A DNA stretch of 64,000 nucleotides from JABABV01 sp965222755 (GCA_965222755.1 CBDCUK010000001.1:620001-684000); one strand, 5' to 3'; numbered from the stretch's first letter, positions 31,444 to 43,935 are shown. Numbers and translations: made by a program. The notes: generated by a model from the sequence alone, not told the origin.

Positions 31444-34400
31444 ATCAAAAATTTAATCAAATCATCTTTTAGAGCGCTCGGGTTTAATAAATTACCTATG
31501 ATAGCTCTAACTATTATGATTTTCTTTACGTCTGCAGTTTTTACTTTATTAAATGATACTTCTAATACTTTTAGAAAATCCTACGATAATTTTGTGCAAG
31601 TAGGTAATTTGCATGATTTTACAATTAAGGAAAATTTTTCTGTTACCGGAGAAGTTAATTATCAAGTAAATGACTTAGCGTCAAAGACTAATAATTATAA
31701 TATGAAGTTAGTGTTAGCTGATAAAAATTCAGTTGAGTTAACTTACAACGAAAATACTTATAATCTTAATATTAATGATTCACAAACAAATTTACTATTT
31801 AAAAAAACAACTAACCAAGACAAAACAACACCAAAAATAATAATTAATAATACTGAGGGTCAAATATCGGTCACTGAAACTAAAGGAAGCAAAACAACAA
31901 GCATTATTAGTGAATTAACTAATAAAACTTTTTTTAATACAATAGTTAACTTTCTAAATACTGATACAACAGTAATGACTAAAACAAAAGTAATAGTTAA
32001 TATGAGTTGAAATCAAAGCAAAACAACGCTTGCTTATTTAGCATATTTTAAAGAATTACAAACCGAAGGAATTACTAATGATAAAGCCCCTTTTACAATT
32101 AATGTTAATAGTAAAATCGGGACCTTAATAAATAATTCTTTATATAGTAATGAACAAAATACAATTAATACTAATATCCAAAATTCTGAAGAATATAATT
32201 TTATTAAAGAATTAAAAAACTCAAGTCAATATCAAGGTATTGATGTTGATCAATTTAATGCTATTAATATTAATAGTTCAGCAGATAATAATTACTATAA
32301 AGTAATATCAACCCAAAACCATTATGATGTTGATAATTCTTTAAGTTATGGTAATAAAAATTTACCAATTAATAATCCTGATAATTGAAGTGCTAAAAAT
32401 ATTGATAAATTAAATGTTTTTAGTGGTTCTGGATTAGTAGCACCTGATAAATATAGTGTTTTAAAGCAAGCTCTATTAAATCAGAATAAAAAAATTCCAA
32501 AAGATGCAACTTGATTAGATCATGGTTCAACTTTAATCGCTAGTTGAAAAGGTGCACTAATGCCAGCTTCTGCGAGTATTAAATCAATCTCAGCAACAGT
32601 TGCCAATATTTCACCTGGATTTGCAAGTGCCCATAATAAAAAAGTTATTTCTGGTGAATTAGCTACTCAACTAAATACTTTCTTAACTGAAGGTCAAGGT
32701 CAATCTAAATATGACGTTGATGCTTATATGGCGTGATTAAATGCTTTACCTGATCAATACAAAGTTAAAGTTGATAACACTTATTTTGTTATTCGAGGAA
32801 TTAGTTTAAGTCCTGATTTTATGTATCCTATAATGGATGCTCAGCATTTAACACCAAATCCTTCAAATGAAGCACTAGTTTATACTGATTGAAGAGGGTA
32901 CGAAGGAACACATACGGCTTTCCGAAATAATCCTTTGGAAAAATTTTTAGTAGGAACATTTCCTACTGGTTCTTCAAGTAGTACAAAAACAAATATTTTA
33001 AATTATATTAATACTGAAGCTCGTAAAGTTATGAATTTTCCGTCTAATATTAAAATTGCTTCTCTAAATAATGATTATGCCAATAGCGGAATTTCTGCTG
33101 CAAGAATCGGTTTTATTGGAACTTTAGTAAATACGATTAATCATATTTCTTTTGCAACAATTATATTTTTAATTGCTCTAACAGCATTTATTAGTATTAT
33201 TATTACATCGAAATATATTACATCTCGAAGATCTAGTTTAGGAATTTTAAAATCACTTGGTTATAATAATTTTAAAATTGCAACATCGTTATTAGTATTT
33301 GCGGTTTTAGCTTCCTCGATCGGAGCAACAACAGGATATTTATTAGGATTGTCATTACAAACTCAAATGATTAATTTATTTATTAATTATTGAACAATCC
33401 CAACAAATACGATTCGTTTTTCTTGAATCTCATTTTCAACAATGTTTATTTTACCAATTGTTGGATTAAGTTTATTAACTTACATTGTTGCTTTTGTAAA
33501 ACTAAGAAAAAAACCAACAATTTTAATAAATCCTTCTTCAGGATTTAAAGTTAATATTTTAGCAAAACATTTCACAAAAATTTTTAATGGTTTCAAAGCG
33601 CCAACAAAATTTAAATATTCACTAGCGTTTTCTTCAATTGGTAAGTTATTAACATTAACTTCAATTATTGGAGTAACAATCACAACAGCGACATTTTATT
33701 TATCAAATCATAATTCTTTTGCGAATGCACAAAAAAGTACACAAGCAGAAATGCAATATAAATTTGCTGTTGATTTAGAAAGTCCAACAATTGAAGGTGG
33801 CGATTATCGCGCTGTTCCGTTTAAACAATTAGGTTTTACAAACGATGCTTTATCAATGAAATACATCGATGCCGTTTTATCTAAAAAAGGAGCACCATTT
33901 AATACTAATTCAGTTTATGGTCAAATTCCAGCTTCACAATCATTTCCAATTTATAAACAATTAACACATCAAAAAGAATTAGGTAATATCCATTTTCCAT
34001 CTGTTTTAGATTCTCTACCCTCTGCTAATGATCCCTATTATTTAGAACAACATGTGCAAACAAAATTTTCTCTTAATTCATATTCTGGTAGTGGTGCTTG
34101 AAACATTGCTGTTTCAAAAATGCCACCTAATCAAAGAGCCGCTATGAATAATGAATATAATTTTATGATTGCATCAATGTTGCAAGATAAAAATAATAAT
34201 ATTACTTATATTAATCCTGTAACAAGCAAATCAACTACTAATACGGTTGCAAATGTCACACAAATATTTTTTAATAATGATAAAAACCACACATTAAAAA
34301 CATTAACAGGAATTTATGCTTTATGACAAAACCAAGGTACAGGACCATCAAGTCCCTTCGTTTCGTTAATGACTTTCGGATTAAATAATTATGATTCGTA

Positions 34401-35817
34401 TCGTCTAAATTATGGATATATTCCATTAGAAACAAATGATGAAACATATAGTTCAATTAATGGACCTATTAAATCAATCAATGGTTCTACTAATATTCAT
34501 CGTGCTGACGGTAAAGAATTAGAAGACCAAAAAATTATGGGAATTAGTGAAAATTCTAGTTTCATTAATTTAACAAATGATAAAACCTCAATTAATAATT
34601 TATTATTTAATGGTTCAGCAGCAAATCCATTAATTATTAATCAGTTTGCTAAAAAACAATACAACTTAAATGTTGGTGACTACATCTCGTTTAAAGTTGT
34701 AAATGATATTTATCGTTATCAGCGACATATTGAAAATAATCCTCTTTGAACAAAACCTGGATTAGTACAATCAAGATTTAGCACTGAATCAACAACTCAA
34801 TTTAAAATTGTTGGTATTAGTGATAGTTATCAAGGTTCCGAGTTTTTCACTTCTCAAGATTCTGCTAATTATGCATTAGGATTTGATGCTATGAAGAGCA
34901 TTCCTAAAATGATAAATAGTAAAAATGTAGACGTACCATCAGAGCGAAATACAGAATTTCCACTCGATGATCCAATGTCAACATCTTACAATCATTCAAG
35001 TGATCCAGAAAAAGGAGTTTTTGGGAGCGTCAATACTTTTATTGCCGATGATGCAAATGGCCAAAATCAAAAAGTTCATTTTAATGGAATTTTTTCAAAC
35101 AATAACACTGATGTTTATTTAAGTAAAACAATGAATATTTATTCACCATCAGGATTATATCCAGCGATGGATGGCTTCGATCCTAATGATCAGAGCGCGA
35201 TTGACTTATTAAAAAGTTCAAGAACAATCAATGCTTTTAAAGGCTTGAATATCATTAATAACAATTCATTAAATTCACAATCAATTGATCCGACTAACTT
35301 AATACATGAATTTAATAATATTTATGGTAAATCAATATATTTATCTTCTGTTATTAATGTGACGCCTAAAGATGCTAGTGACTTTATGTTTACTAATTTT
35401 ACTTTTATTGAAAATAGAATTGAAAAAATTATCTTTATTACAATGTTAATTATTTCATCAATTATTACGATTACAGCATCTAATATGGTTATCTCTGATC
35501 ATAAAAATATTATTTCTAATTTAAAAATTTTAGGATTTCGAAACCGTGAAATATCAAATATATTTTTAGCAATTTATACACCGGCATTAATATTGGGAGG
35601 ATTCTTAGCAATCCCGTTAGTATCCTGGTTAATAAAAACATTTAACTTTGCGATTTTTAAAAACACTTCAATTTATATTCTTTCACCATTACATTGATGA
35701 TATTTTGCAATTTCTCTTGGAGCTGTAGTTGTTATATTTAGCTTTAGTTATTTATTAGCATGAAAAACACTATCGAAGAAAAAAGCAATTGATACATTAA
35801 AAGAAAGGGGAAATTAA
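31444..35817 (+). CDS. Very large FtsX-type ABC exporter permease, apparently starting at AUC
   Basis: This 1457-aa protein is one open frame under code 4. It has an N-terminal membrane helix (~20-38), a ~530-residue external region, an FtsX-type block of membrane helices (~560-690, with SLGILKSLGYNNFKIATSL), another long external region and a C-terminal FtsX block (~1320-1450, with NLKILGFRNREIS). That doubled layout matches MacB/Lol-like exporters of mollicutes. TAG and TAA at 31435-31440 close the frame upstream, and AAGGAGGT is placed 8 bases before ATC 31444, giving (M)KNLIKSSFRALGF. The first in-frame ATG (31498) lacks a ribosome site and cuts into the first helix. Its ATPase follows by three bases. 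Confidence 0.88.
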
Positions 35818-35820
35818 TAT

Positions 35821-36774
35821 ATGAAAAAACAAAATTCACAAGATAAAAATAAATGAAATAAATCTTATAAATCACAGTATGCTAAAAACGCCATTAAAGT
35901 TGATGCAGAAAAAATTCGGAAAGAATATAAAGATCATAAACACCAAGATAAAATTTTAGTTGATGAGCATAATAATAAAAAACATACTAAAACTTTAACT
36001 AAAAAAATTAAAAAACAAAATAAAAAAAGAAAAGGTGTTATTAAAAGTATTAACAAACCTGGTTTAATTATTGAGGCCAAAGGTTTAAATAAATACTATA
36101 CTAATGGAACGATCTTTTCTCATATTTTAAAAGATATTAATTTAGAAATTGCTGCTGGGAAATTTGTTGTAATTTTAGGACCATCAGGATCAGGAAAAAC
36201 TACTTTATTGAATGTTATTTCAGGATTAGACCGAGCAACTGATGGTGATCTAGTTGCCATAGATCATAATTTATCTTTTATGAATGACAAACAACTAACA
36301 GAATTTCGCCGTTATAATACAGGGTTTATATTTCAAGAATATTATTTATTACCTAATTTAACAGCTGAAGAAAATGTACAAATGGGTTCATATTTACAAA
36401 AAGATAAAAAGAAAATCATTTCTGTTAAATCAATTTTTGAAAATATTAAAATGAGTGAACACTCTAAAAAATTACCATCACAATTATCTGGTGGGCAACA
36501 ACAAAGAGTTTCAATTGCTCGAGCAATCACTAAAAATCCGCAATTATTATTTGCTGATGAACCAACAGGAGCCCTTGATCACAAGGTTGGTTTAGAAGTT
36601 TTAAAAACTTTAAAAGACATTAATAAAAAATTCGGAATGACAATTATCTTAGTAACGCATAATACTAAAATTTCCAAAATTGCTGATATGGTAATTAAGA
36701 TGAAAGACGGAACTATTGATAGTGCTACCCTTAATAAAAAACCACTCGCAATTACAAATGTTGATTGAGAGTAA
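35821..36774 (+). CDS. MacB/LolD-type ABC exporter ATPase with Lys-rich N-terminal extension
   Basis: The 317-aa protein has an ~80-residue N-terminal extension rich in Lys, Asn and His, then an ABC ATPase: Walker A GPSGSGKTT (~120), Q-loop FQEYYLLPNLT, signature LSGGQQQR, Walker B LLFADEPTGALD and the switch His in VTHN. It is closest to the ATPases that pair with FtsX-like permeases. It starts three bases after the large permease stop, so the two form one transporter. The extension is unusual for LolD/MacB ATPases and may bind the permease or nucleic acid (inference). Confidence 0.93.
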
Positions 36775-36787
36775 AAAAATATACACT

Positions 36788-36815
36788 AAAAAACGTTTTT
36801 TTAAAAGCGTTTTTT
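36788..36815 (+). terminator. Rho-independent terminator after the exporter operon
   Basis: AAAAAACG pairs with CGTTTTTT around an AT-rich loop and is followed by more T residues. It separates the exporter from the nucleoside importer. Confidence 0.8.
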
Positions 36816-36914
36816 ATTTTTTTTATATTTTTATTTAAAATTTGTTGTTTTTTTGCTATAATGATATTTGTATAAAAAATTGATATAATATTAAATTAAT
36901 TCAAGGAGTAAAAA

Positions 36915-38243
36915 ATGAAACTTAATAGTAAAAAATTCATATTTTTAATAGCGGCAGGTAGCTCATTCATCGCGTCATGTGCTTTACCGCTTACTTCTTG
37001 TTCTTGAACTAAGGGTAGTGTTGTGCGTTTGGTGACTGATTCAGGTGTAATTACTGACCAGTCATTTAACGAGTCTGCGTATGATTCACTTGCGGATATT
37101 ACAAATACTTCAGCACCTAACCAAAAACATTGATATCAGCCAAGCACAAATCTTGCAAACAGTATTGCAGATGGTTATCGTGCGGCAGAAGCAACCGGGG
37201 CCAAATATATTTTGGCGCCCGGTTTTTATCATGTTGCAGCAATTAATAGCTATTGTCAAGAACAATCAAATACAAAACTAAAATGAATAGTTGCCGATTC
37301 TGATGGAAGTTTAGATTCAGCAGCAGGTCATAAAATAGTAGGTAAACGAGTTGCAGGAATTATATTTAATATGAAATTAACTGCCTATCTTGGGGGATTC
37401 TATACTGCTTATCGAGCACAAGAATTTTCTCAACCTAAGGTAGCTACTTATGGTGGTGGTAATTTCCCTGGAGTTACTGATTATAGTTTAGGATGATTAG
37501 CTGGTGTTAAAGGAGCTAATGCTTTTAACAAACAAAACAAAACTGCTGGTTGAAAAAATGTTGCAGTAGCTAAGTTTCTAAAAAATAATCAATGAACTAA
37601 TGCTGGTTTTGATAACCAACAAATTGCTCATGCTAAAACACAAATTTTATTAGCTCAAGGAGCTAATGTAATTATGCCGGTTGCTGGAGCTAGTACTCTA
37701 GGAACTTTAAAAGAAATCGAAAAAGAACAAAAACAAGCTTTAGTTCTGGGAGTTGATACTGACATGTCAATACAATTCTCAAAATATAAAAATAATTTCT
37801 TCACTTCTATTCTTAAAAATATCACTTATGCAATGGATGCAATTTATTTAAAAAATATTCAGAACATAGATAAAGTTGATAAAAATTCAACAAATACAGC
37901 AGCTGTTGGTATGTTTAAGAGATTTGGAAATCAAGAAAATTTCACTAATAAAAATAAAGAAATCGATTTTACAAATTCCAATATCCAACCTTTTGGAACT
38001 AATACTTTTGGAACTACTAAAAACCATTTCACAGGATTAGCAAAGTTAAATTGAGGAAAAACAATTTCTCCACTAACATTACCAAAAGCATTAACTTTTT
38101 TAAATACAGAAAATGCTATGGAAAAAAATGGTAATACTAAATGAGAAAATGACTGAGTTACAGCTCACGCATCTGCTAAAGTCTTAACTTGAGATAACTT
38201 TTTAAATCTAAGTGTTTTAAAAAATTGAAATGAGGAGTTATAA
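36915..38243 (+). CDS. BMP-family nucleoside-binding lipoprotein
   Basis: The 442-aa lipoprotein is the substrate-binding component of an ABC importer. The signal peptide holds two possible lipobox cysteines (IASC22 and LTSC29). The mature part has the family start VVRLVTDSGVITDQSFNESAYDSL, then IVADSDG, VAGIIFNMKLTAYLGGFYTA, VATYGGGNFPGVTDYSLGW, and VIMPVAGAST and VLGVDTDMS, the usual ribose-binding elements of purine nucleoside receptors (PnrA/BmpA, NupN). The ATPase begins three bases after the stop. A TATAAT lies at 36857 and another at 36884, without clear -35 boxes. CAAGGAG precedes the ATG. Confidence 0.93.
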
Positions 38244-38246
38244 AAA

Positions 38247-39830
38247 ATGTTGCGAGATAATAGCTTAAAAAAATGAACATATGCAATTGAAATGATAGGA
38301 ATTACAAAAAAATTTGGTTCAATCACTGCAAATAATGATATTCATTTAAAAGTTAAAAAAGGTGACATTCATGCAATTGTTGGTGAAAATGGAGCTGGAA
38401 AATCAACATTAATGTCAATTTTATTTGGTATTAATGAACCAGATTCTGGATACATAAAAATTAATGGCGAAGAATCAGATATTAAAAATCCAATTCAAGC
38501 CAATGAATTAGGAATCGGAATGGTACATCAACATTTCCAACTAGTTCATAACTATTCTGCTTTAGAAAATATTGCACTTAGTAATATTCCTGTGACAAAT
38601 TTAACAGTACCTGTAATTATGAATTTATCACAAGCAAAATTAAAAATTGAATCTCTGATGAAGAAATATAATTTTAAAATCAATTTAAAAACAAGAGTTG
38701 AAAATAGCGCTGTGTCAATTCAACAAAAAATTGAAATTTTGAAAATGCTTTATAAAAATGCTGATATTTTAATTTTTGATGAACCAACAGCAGTTCTTAG
38801 TCCTACTGAAATTGAAGAATTTTTAAAAATTATTAAAAATTTTAAGAAATTAGGAAAAACAATAATTTTGATTACTCATAAATTAAAAGAGATTGAAGCA
38901 GTCGCCGATATGGTTACAGTTTTACGATCAGGACAAAGTATAAAAACTTTTCCAAACCATTCTTTAAAATTATCAGAAGTTGCTAATTTAATGGTGGGAC
39001 GTTCTTTAAAACCAGTATTAAATTCTGGAGGAATTATTTCTGATAAAAAAGTCTTAGAAATTAAAAATATTTCTGTTAAAAGAGCAATGGGTATAAAAGG
39101 ATTATCACTTGATAACCTATCACTTGATATTAAAAGCGGAGAAATTGTCGCTATTGCTGGAGTTGAAGGAAATGGACAAACAGCATTAGCAGAAGCTCTA
39201 ATGGGAATGAGTAAATTACAAACCGGTTCTATAAAACTTGATAATATTGATATTTCAAAAATGCCAACTAAGAAAAGATATCATTTAGGAATGTCATATG
39301 TGCCAGAAGATCGTCATAAATTTGGTATCATTCTAGATTTCCCAATTATTGATAATTTAGTATTACAAAATTACGATAGAGAACCGTTAAGTAATAAATT
39401 TGGAATATTAAGAAAAAAACTTATTAATAATTACGCCAATAATATCATTAAAAATTATGATATTAGAGGAGTAAAAAACAAACACCAATTAATTAGATCG
39501 CTTTCAGGTGGGAATCAACAAAAATTGGTTATTGGTAGAGAAATGGAACGAAAACATAAATTTATTATTTTCTCACAACCAACTAGAGGATTAGATGTAG
39601 GAGCTATTGAGTATATACATAATAAAATTTTAAGAGAAAAAGCAAACGGGAATGCAGTTTTATTAATTTCTTATGAACTAGATGAAGTCATGGCATTAGC
39701 TGACAGAATAGCAGTGTTAAATTCTGGTAAAATTGTTGGATTTAAAGCCATCAAAAACATCACTAGAGAAGAAATAGCAATGATGATGATTAATAAAAAT
39801 ATTTCTGTAGAGGAGACTTCTCATGAGTAA
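38247..39830 (+). CDS. Nucleoside ABC importer ATPase (two ABC domains)
   Basis: The 527-aa protein has two ABC domains, as in RbsA/NupO. Domain 1: Walker A GENGAGKST and Walker B LIFDEPTAVLSPTE, with a degenerate signature (AVSIQQKIEI). Domain 2: AGVEGNGQTA in place of a canonical Walker A, signature LSGGNQQK and FSQPTRGLDVGA. One active and one degenerate site are normal for this family. ATG 38247 (MLRDNSLKKW) is chosen because it has AGGAG upstream; the UGA-Trp just after it hides it from standard-code reading. It overlaps the first permease gene by 8 bases. Confidence 0.95.
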
Positions 39831-41313
39831 AGTAAAAAATTATTTTGAAAGTATTAAACCTTCATTAAATGCTTTGAAATCTTCAGTATTAGCAATATTA
39901 TGTGGTTTAGCAATCGCCGCTATAATCATGCTTATGAGTGGAGCTAATCCATTTTTAGCAATTACTAGTCTTATTGTTGGAGGATTCAATAAGTTTTATA
40001 TTACAACAACATTAGTTCGAACAGCAATTTTTGGAATGGCTGCTTTAGCTATAGCGGTTGCCTTTAAATCTGGTGTTTTCAACATTGGAGTTACCGGTCA
40101 AATGATGATGGGTGGGGCAATGGCTGCCTTCTTAGGAATTACAACAACAGTTAACATTCATCTACATTGATTAGCAATTATTATTGCTGTTGTAGTATCA
40201 GCGTCTGTTGGTTCTTCGATAGCTGTTTTCTCAGGACTACTAAAAGTGTTGTTTAAAGTTCATGAAGTAGTATCAACTATTTTATTAAATTGAGTTATTT
40301 ACTATTTTATAAAATATTTATTTACACCTTCAAAAGCAAGTTTAGTACATAAACCATCAACAATTGATTCAAGTCCAATCCATAATGTATGACGATTAAT
40401 TTGATCTACTGATGGATCTGGTCATGGTTGAATAGTTGGGATTATTATTTTATTAATATCATTAGCAATTGTGTACTTTGTAATTAATTTATCAAAATTA
40501 GGATTCAGTTTCAGAATGCTAGGATCAAATTTACACGCTTCAAAATACGCCGGATTAAATATTAAGAAAAATATTGTTATTTCAATGGCAATTTCTGGAG
40601 GATTAGCTGGAGTTGCTGGAGCAATATTATATTGTGGATATAATTCAGTAATGCCAACTTTACAAACTTTTCCACAATTTGGATTTACAGCAATTGCGAT
40701 TGCTTTACTAGGTTTTAATAATCCAATCGGAGTAGTGTGTGCCGCTTTATTTTATTCAGCGATGAAATCTGGGGGATCATATGCCCAAGCAGTTGCCGGA
40801 GTAAATCAAAGTGTAATGCAATTAACAATTGGAACAATTATTTATTTTGCCGCTATTTCAGCAGTATTTATGAAATTTAAACCTTGAAAAGGATTGCAAA
40901 AAATTTGATTTAAAAGATTTAATAACAAGTTTACTCATACATATAAAAAATACACAGCAGATGTTAAAACTTTAAAAACAAATCATCAAGTTTCTTTAAA
41001 AGAATCAAAACAGGTTTTTCAAGAAAATCGCCATAAAGGTTTTTCTTTAATTAAAGAAACTGATTTAACAATTCGTGAATTAAGAAAAACAATTAATTAT
41101 AAAAATTCTAATTTTGAAGATAAAGAATCTCAAATCATCAAATTAAAACGAGATTTACATGATGATTTAAAAGAAATGGGATATTCAAAACTATCAGATT
41201 CTAAAAAAATATTTAACCATAATTTAAAAATGTTAAAACAAACTTTTGAATTAACTTTAAAAGAGAAGTTTCAAGATCATAAATTAAGTAAAAAAGGAGC
41301 TCTGATTAAATAA
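39823..41313 (+). CDS. Nucleoside ABC importer permease 1 with long charged C-terminal tail
   Basis: The 496-aa protein has about eight to ten membrane helices in its first ~355 residues, with FKSGVFNIGVTGQMMMGG, VHEVVSTILLNW, and the NLHASKYAGLNIKKNI EAA-like loop, as in NupP/YufP. The last ~140 residues (from ~360) are hydrophilic, rich in Lys and Glu, and look helical or coiled-coil; typical homologues of ~350 aa lack them. The stop overlaps the start of permease 2 by one base. Confidence 0.92.
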
Positions 41314-42287
41314 TGTTGTTTATTAATGCCGCTCATCATAGTTCATCTTATATTACAGGATTTGGAATTGTTCTAACGATGCTGATTTTTATCAGTATCC
41401 TATCTATTGCAGCTATTGGAGGGTTATTTTCTGAGAGATCAGGAGTATTCAATATTGCTATAAATGGTATGATGATTATAGGTGCCCTATCATATGCTGT
41501 TATCTCTAGTCATGTTAAAGGATCGCAATATAATCAAATTTGAATAATGTTAGCCGCTGGACTAATTACGGGATTATTTGCTTTATTGCACGCTGTTGCA
41601 TGTATTAAATTTAAAGCTAATCAAATTATATCCGGAACAGCGCTTAATTTATTAGCGCCCGGATTAGCATTATTTTGAATTACATCAATCGAAAAGAAAG
41701 CAATTATTATTTCACCATATTCTTCTTTAAGTTTAAACGGAACATATAATAATTTCTGACATTTAATTAATTTTCCATTAATTCTATCAGTTTTAATTTT
41801 AATTGGAGGATGAGTGTTATTATACAAAACACCATTCGGATTTAAATTACGTGCTTGTGGAGAAAATCCTCATGCATTAGCAACTGTTGGAATCAATGTA
41901 AATCGCATTAAATATATTGCTTTATTTATATCTGGATTTTTATCAGGAATTGCTGGTGGAATATATGTTCAATTTACATCAGAATTCTCTGGTTTAATCG
42001 CTGGTTTAGGATTTATCGCATTAGCAATTCTAATCTTTGGAAGATGACGAATTCACACAGTTTTCATTAGTGCTATATTCTTTGGTGCTTTACAAGGATT
42101 CGCACTTAATAAAGGTGTTTTAGGATCTACATCACATGATTCGATTTGATATAAAATCGCTTCAGCAAATGAAAATTTATTCTTAATTTTACCATTTGCA
42201 ATCTCGATAATCGCCTTAATATTTACATCATATAAAGCATATGCTCCACGAGCCGCTGGACAGTTTTACGACAAATCGAAGAGGTAA
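41313..42287 (+). CDS. Nucleoside ABC importer permease 2
   Basis: The 324-aa protein has about eight to nine membrane helices and the family elements GGLFSERSGVFNIAINGMM, FKANQIISGTALNLLAPG, FKLRACGENPHALATVGIN and GLGFIALAILIFGRW, as in NupQ/YufQ. Together with the BMP lipoprotein, ATPase and permease 1 it makes a complete BMP-type importer for purine nucleosides, the entry route for DeoD- and Hpt-based salvage. Confidence 0.94.
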
Positions 42288-42293
42288 TAATTT

Positions 42294-43217
42294 ATGATTT
42301 ATAAGTTGCCAAAACATTATCTTTCTATTTTAGATGTTTTCCAAACTTTAGAAGCTAAAAATTTGGTGGAAACCATTTTAATAAAATCATTAAAACAACA
42401 GTATAATTTACTGGAATTAATGATGCCTAAATTTGAAGAAGCCTCTAATTCAGAAAATGATAATATTAATTTTGATACTAAAGATGATTTTAAAATTTAT
42501 ACTTTATTAAGTAAATATGACAATATTATTTTAAAAAATATAATTGATTATAAAATTAATAGTGGTAAAGGCTTATTGACTTTCAATCATGCAATTGATC
42601 GAAGTTCGACACCGACTCCAGTTGAATTTTATGAAAATAATAAATTAGTAATGGAACTAGTGACAAAAATAGAAAATTCTAATTTTAAATATTTAATTAA
42701 TAATTTTACAGTTATTTTCAATATTTTAAAAACCATTAATGAAAAAATAGTTCATAAATTTCCTGATTTAATTAATTTTTTAAACCAACGGGAACCAAAA
42801 ATTATTTCTTTTCAAGAAATAGAAAATGAATTTGGTTATTTATCATTTGAAGAACGCATAAATGCAATTGTTGAAAAACATAAAATCGTCCTTATTTATG
42901 GATTACACTCAAAATTAAATTCAAAATCAACTTATAAAACAGAGCATAATTTTTATAATGACATTAATTTAAGTGCTTCATTATTTGTCTATAATAAGTA
43001 TTACCGTTTTGCTTATCAAGTTTTAGAGTTAGGATTTCGTAAAAATAGAAATTCTGATAATAAATTGAGTTTGAAAACCAATGATCCCACTCTAAATCCT
43101 TTAATAAAAATGGATAGTAAAAATATAACTAGCATATTTGTCAAAATTGACTTGTTTAAATTATCGCTATTTTTATTGGAAAAAGCTAATATTTCAGAAA
43201 TACAAAAAATTGATTAA
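42294..43217 (+). CDS. AsnA-like (aspartate-ammonia ligase fold) protein lacking catalytic motifs
   Basis: The 307-aa protein aligns by eye with AsnA along its length: LVETILIKSLKQQYNLLELMMP for IxxVKxxFxxxLxxxLxLxxVxxP, GKGLLTFNHAIDR for GEGLYTxMxAIRxDE, IISFQEIENEFGYLSFEER for IHFxxxxELxxxYPxLxxxxRE, NDINLSASLFVYNKYYRFAYQVLELGFR for LNGDILVWNxxLxxAFELSSMGIR, and LSLFLLEKANISEIQ near the end. The active-site pieces VDQWDWE, RAPDYDDW and GGGIGQSR are all gone. It is probably a pseudoenzyme derived from AsnA. It starts six bases after the importer operon. Confidence 0.65.
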   Translation: MIYKLPKHYLSILDVFQTLEAKNLVETILIKSLKQQYNLLELMMPKFEEASNSENDNINFDTKDDFKIYTLLSKYDNIILKNIIDYKINSGKGLLTFNHAIDRSSTPTPVEFYENNKLVMELVTKIENSNFKYLINNFTVIFNILKTINEKIVHKFPDLINFLNQREPKIISFQEIENEFGYLSFEERINAIVEKHKIVLIYGLHSKLNSKSTYKTEHNFYNDINLSASLFVYNKYYRFAYQVLELGFRKNRNSDNKLSLKTNDPTLNPLIKMDSKNITSIFVKIDLFKLSLFLLEKANISEIQKID

Positions 43218-43251
43218 AGGAAAAAACTAATTTTCAGCAGATAAAATATTG

Positions 43252-43851
43252 ATGAGATGTCTTTATTGCAACACTAATATTTTTACAGTAGTTAATTTTT
43301 TTAGAATTAATAAATTATTCTTATGTAAAAATTGTTTTCAAAAATTAATTATTATTAATAAAGATGTTATTATTAAAAATCAAAAAATTCATGTTATATA
43401 TGGTTATAACAAAATCATTAAAAAATTAATTATTGATTTAAAAGTAAAAAATAAATTTTGCATTGCAAATAAAATATTAATGATTTTTAAAAAAGAATTA
43501 GTAAAAAAATACCAATCTTACAATATTATTACTGCACCTTCTTATTATTTGAATGATTATAAACGAGGATTTAACCACGTAAAATCAATATTTAGTATTT
43601 TAGAATTACCATTTTTAGATTTAGCTTATAAAACCAAAAACCAAAAACAAGCTTTACAAAATTTGAAAACAAGAGACCAAATATGTGACATTATTAATAT
43701 TAATAACGGATCTCAAATTACAAATAAAAATATTTTAATAGTGGATGATGTACTAACAACTGGTGCAACATTATTATCTTTAAAGTATAAAATTCAACAA
43801 TATAATCCAAAAAAAGTTAAATTATTAATAGTTTCTCGAAAAATTATTTAA
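43252..43851 (+). CDS. comFC: ComF-family phosphoribosyltransferase-like protein
   Basis: The 199-aa protein begins with a four-Cys element (MRCLYCNTN ... LCKNCF, Zn-binding in the family), followed by a PRTase-type fold: YYLNDYKRGFNHVKSI, QKQALQNLKTR and the PRPP-binding LIVDDVLTTGATL. ComFC homologues support DNA uptake or repair in other bacteria; the role in mollicutes is unknown. Start is ATG 43252 (or TTG 43249); no close ribosome-binding site is visible. It ends 84 bases before secA. Confidence 0.87.
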   Translation: MRCLYCNTNIFTVVNFFRINKLFLCKNCFQKLIIINKDVIIKNQKIHVIYGYNKIIKKLIIDLKVKNKFCIANKILMIFKKELVKKYQSYNIITAPSYYLNDYKRGFNHVKSIFSILELPFLDLAYKTKNQKQALQNLKTRDQICDIININNGSQITNKNILIVDDVLTTGATLLSLKYKIQQYNPKKVKLLIVSRKII

Positions 43852-43935
43852 CTTTTTTAGTTTTATAATATATAATTATAGACATAGTATATTTTTACTT
43901 TTAGGCAAATAATTTTAAAGGAGTACAGGTCAACA

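Noticed and set aside
37000..37300. Nonsense-disrupted BMP lipoprotein (pseudogene)
   Set aside because: The interruptions are UGA only and read as Trp in code 4; the frame is intact to 38243.
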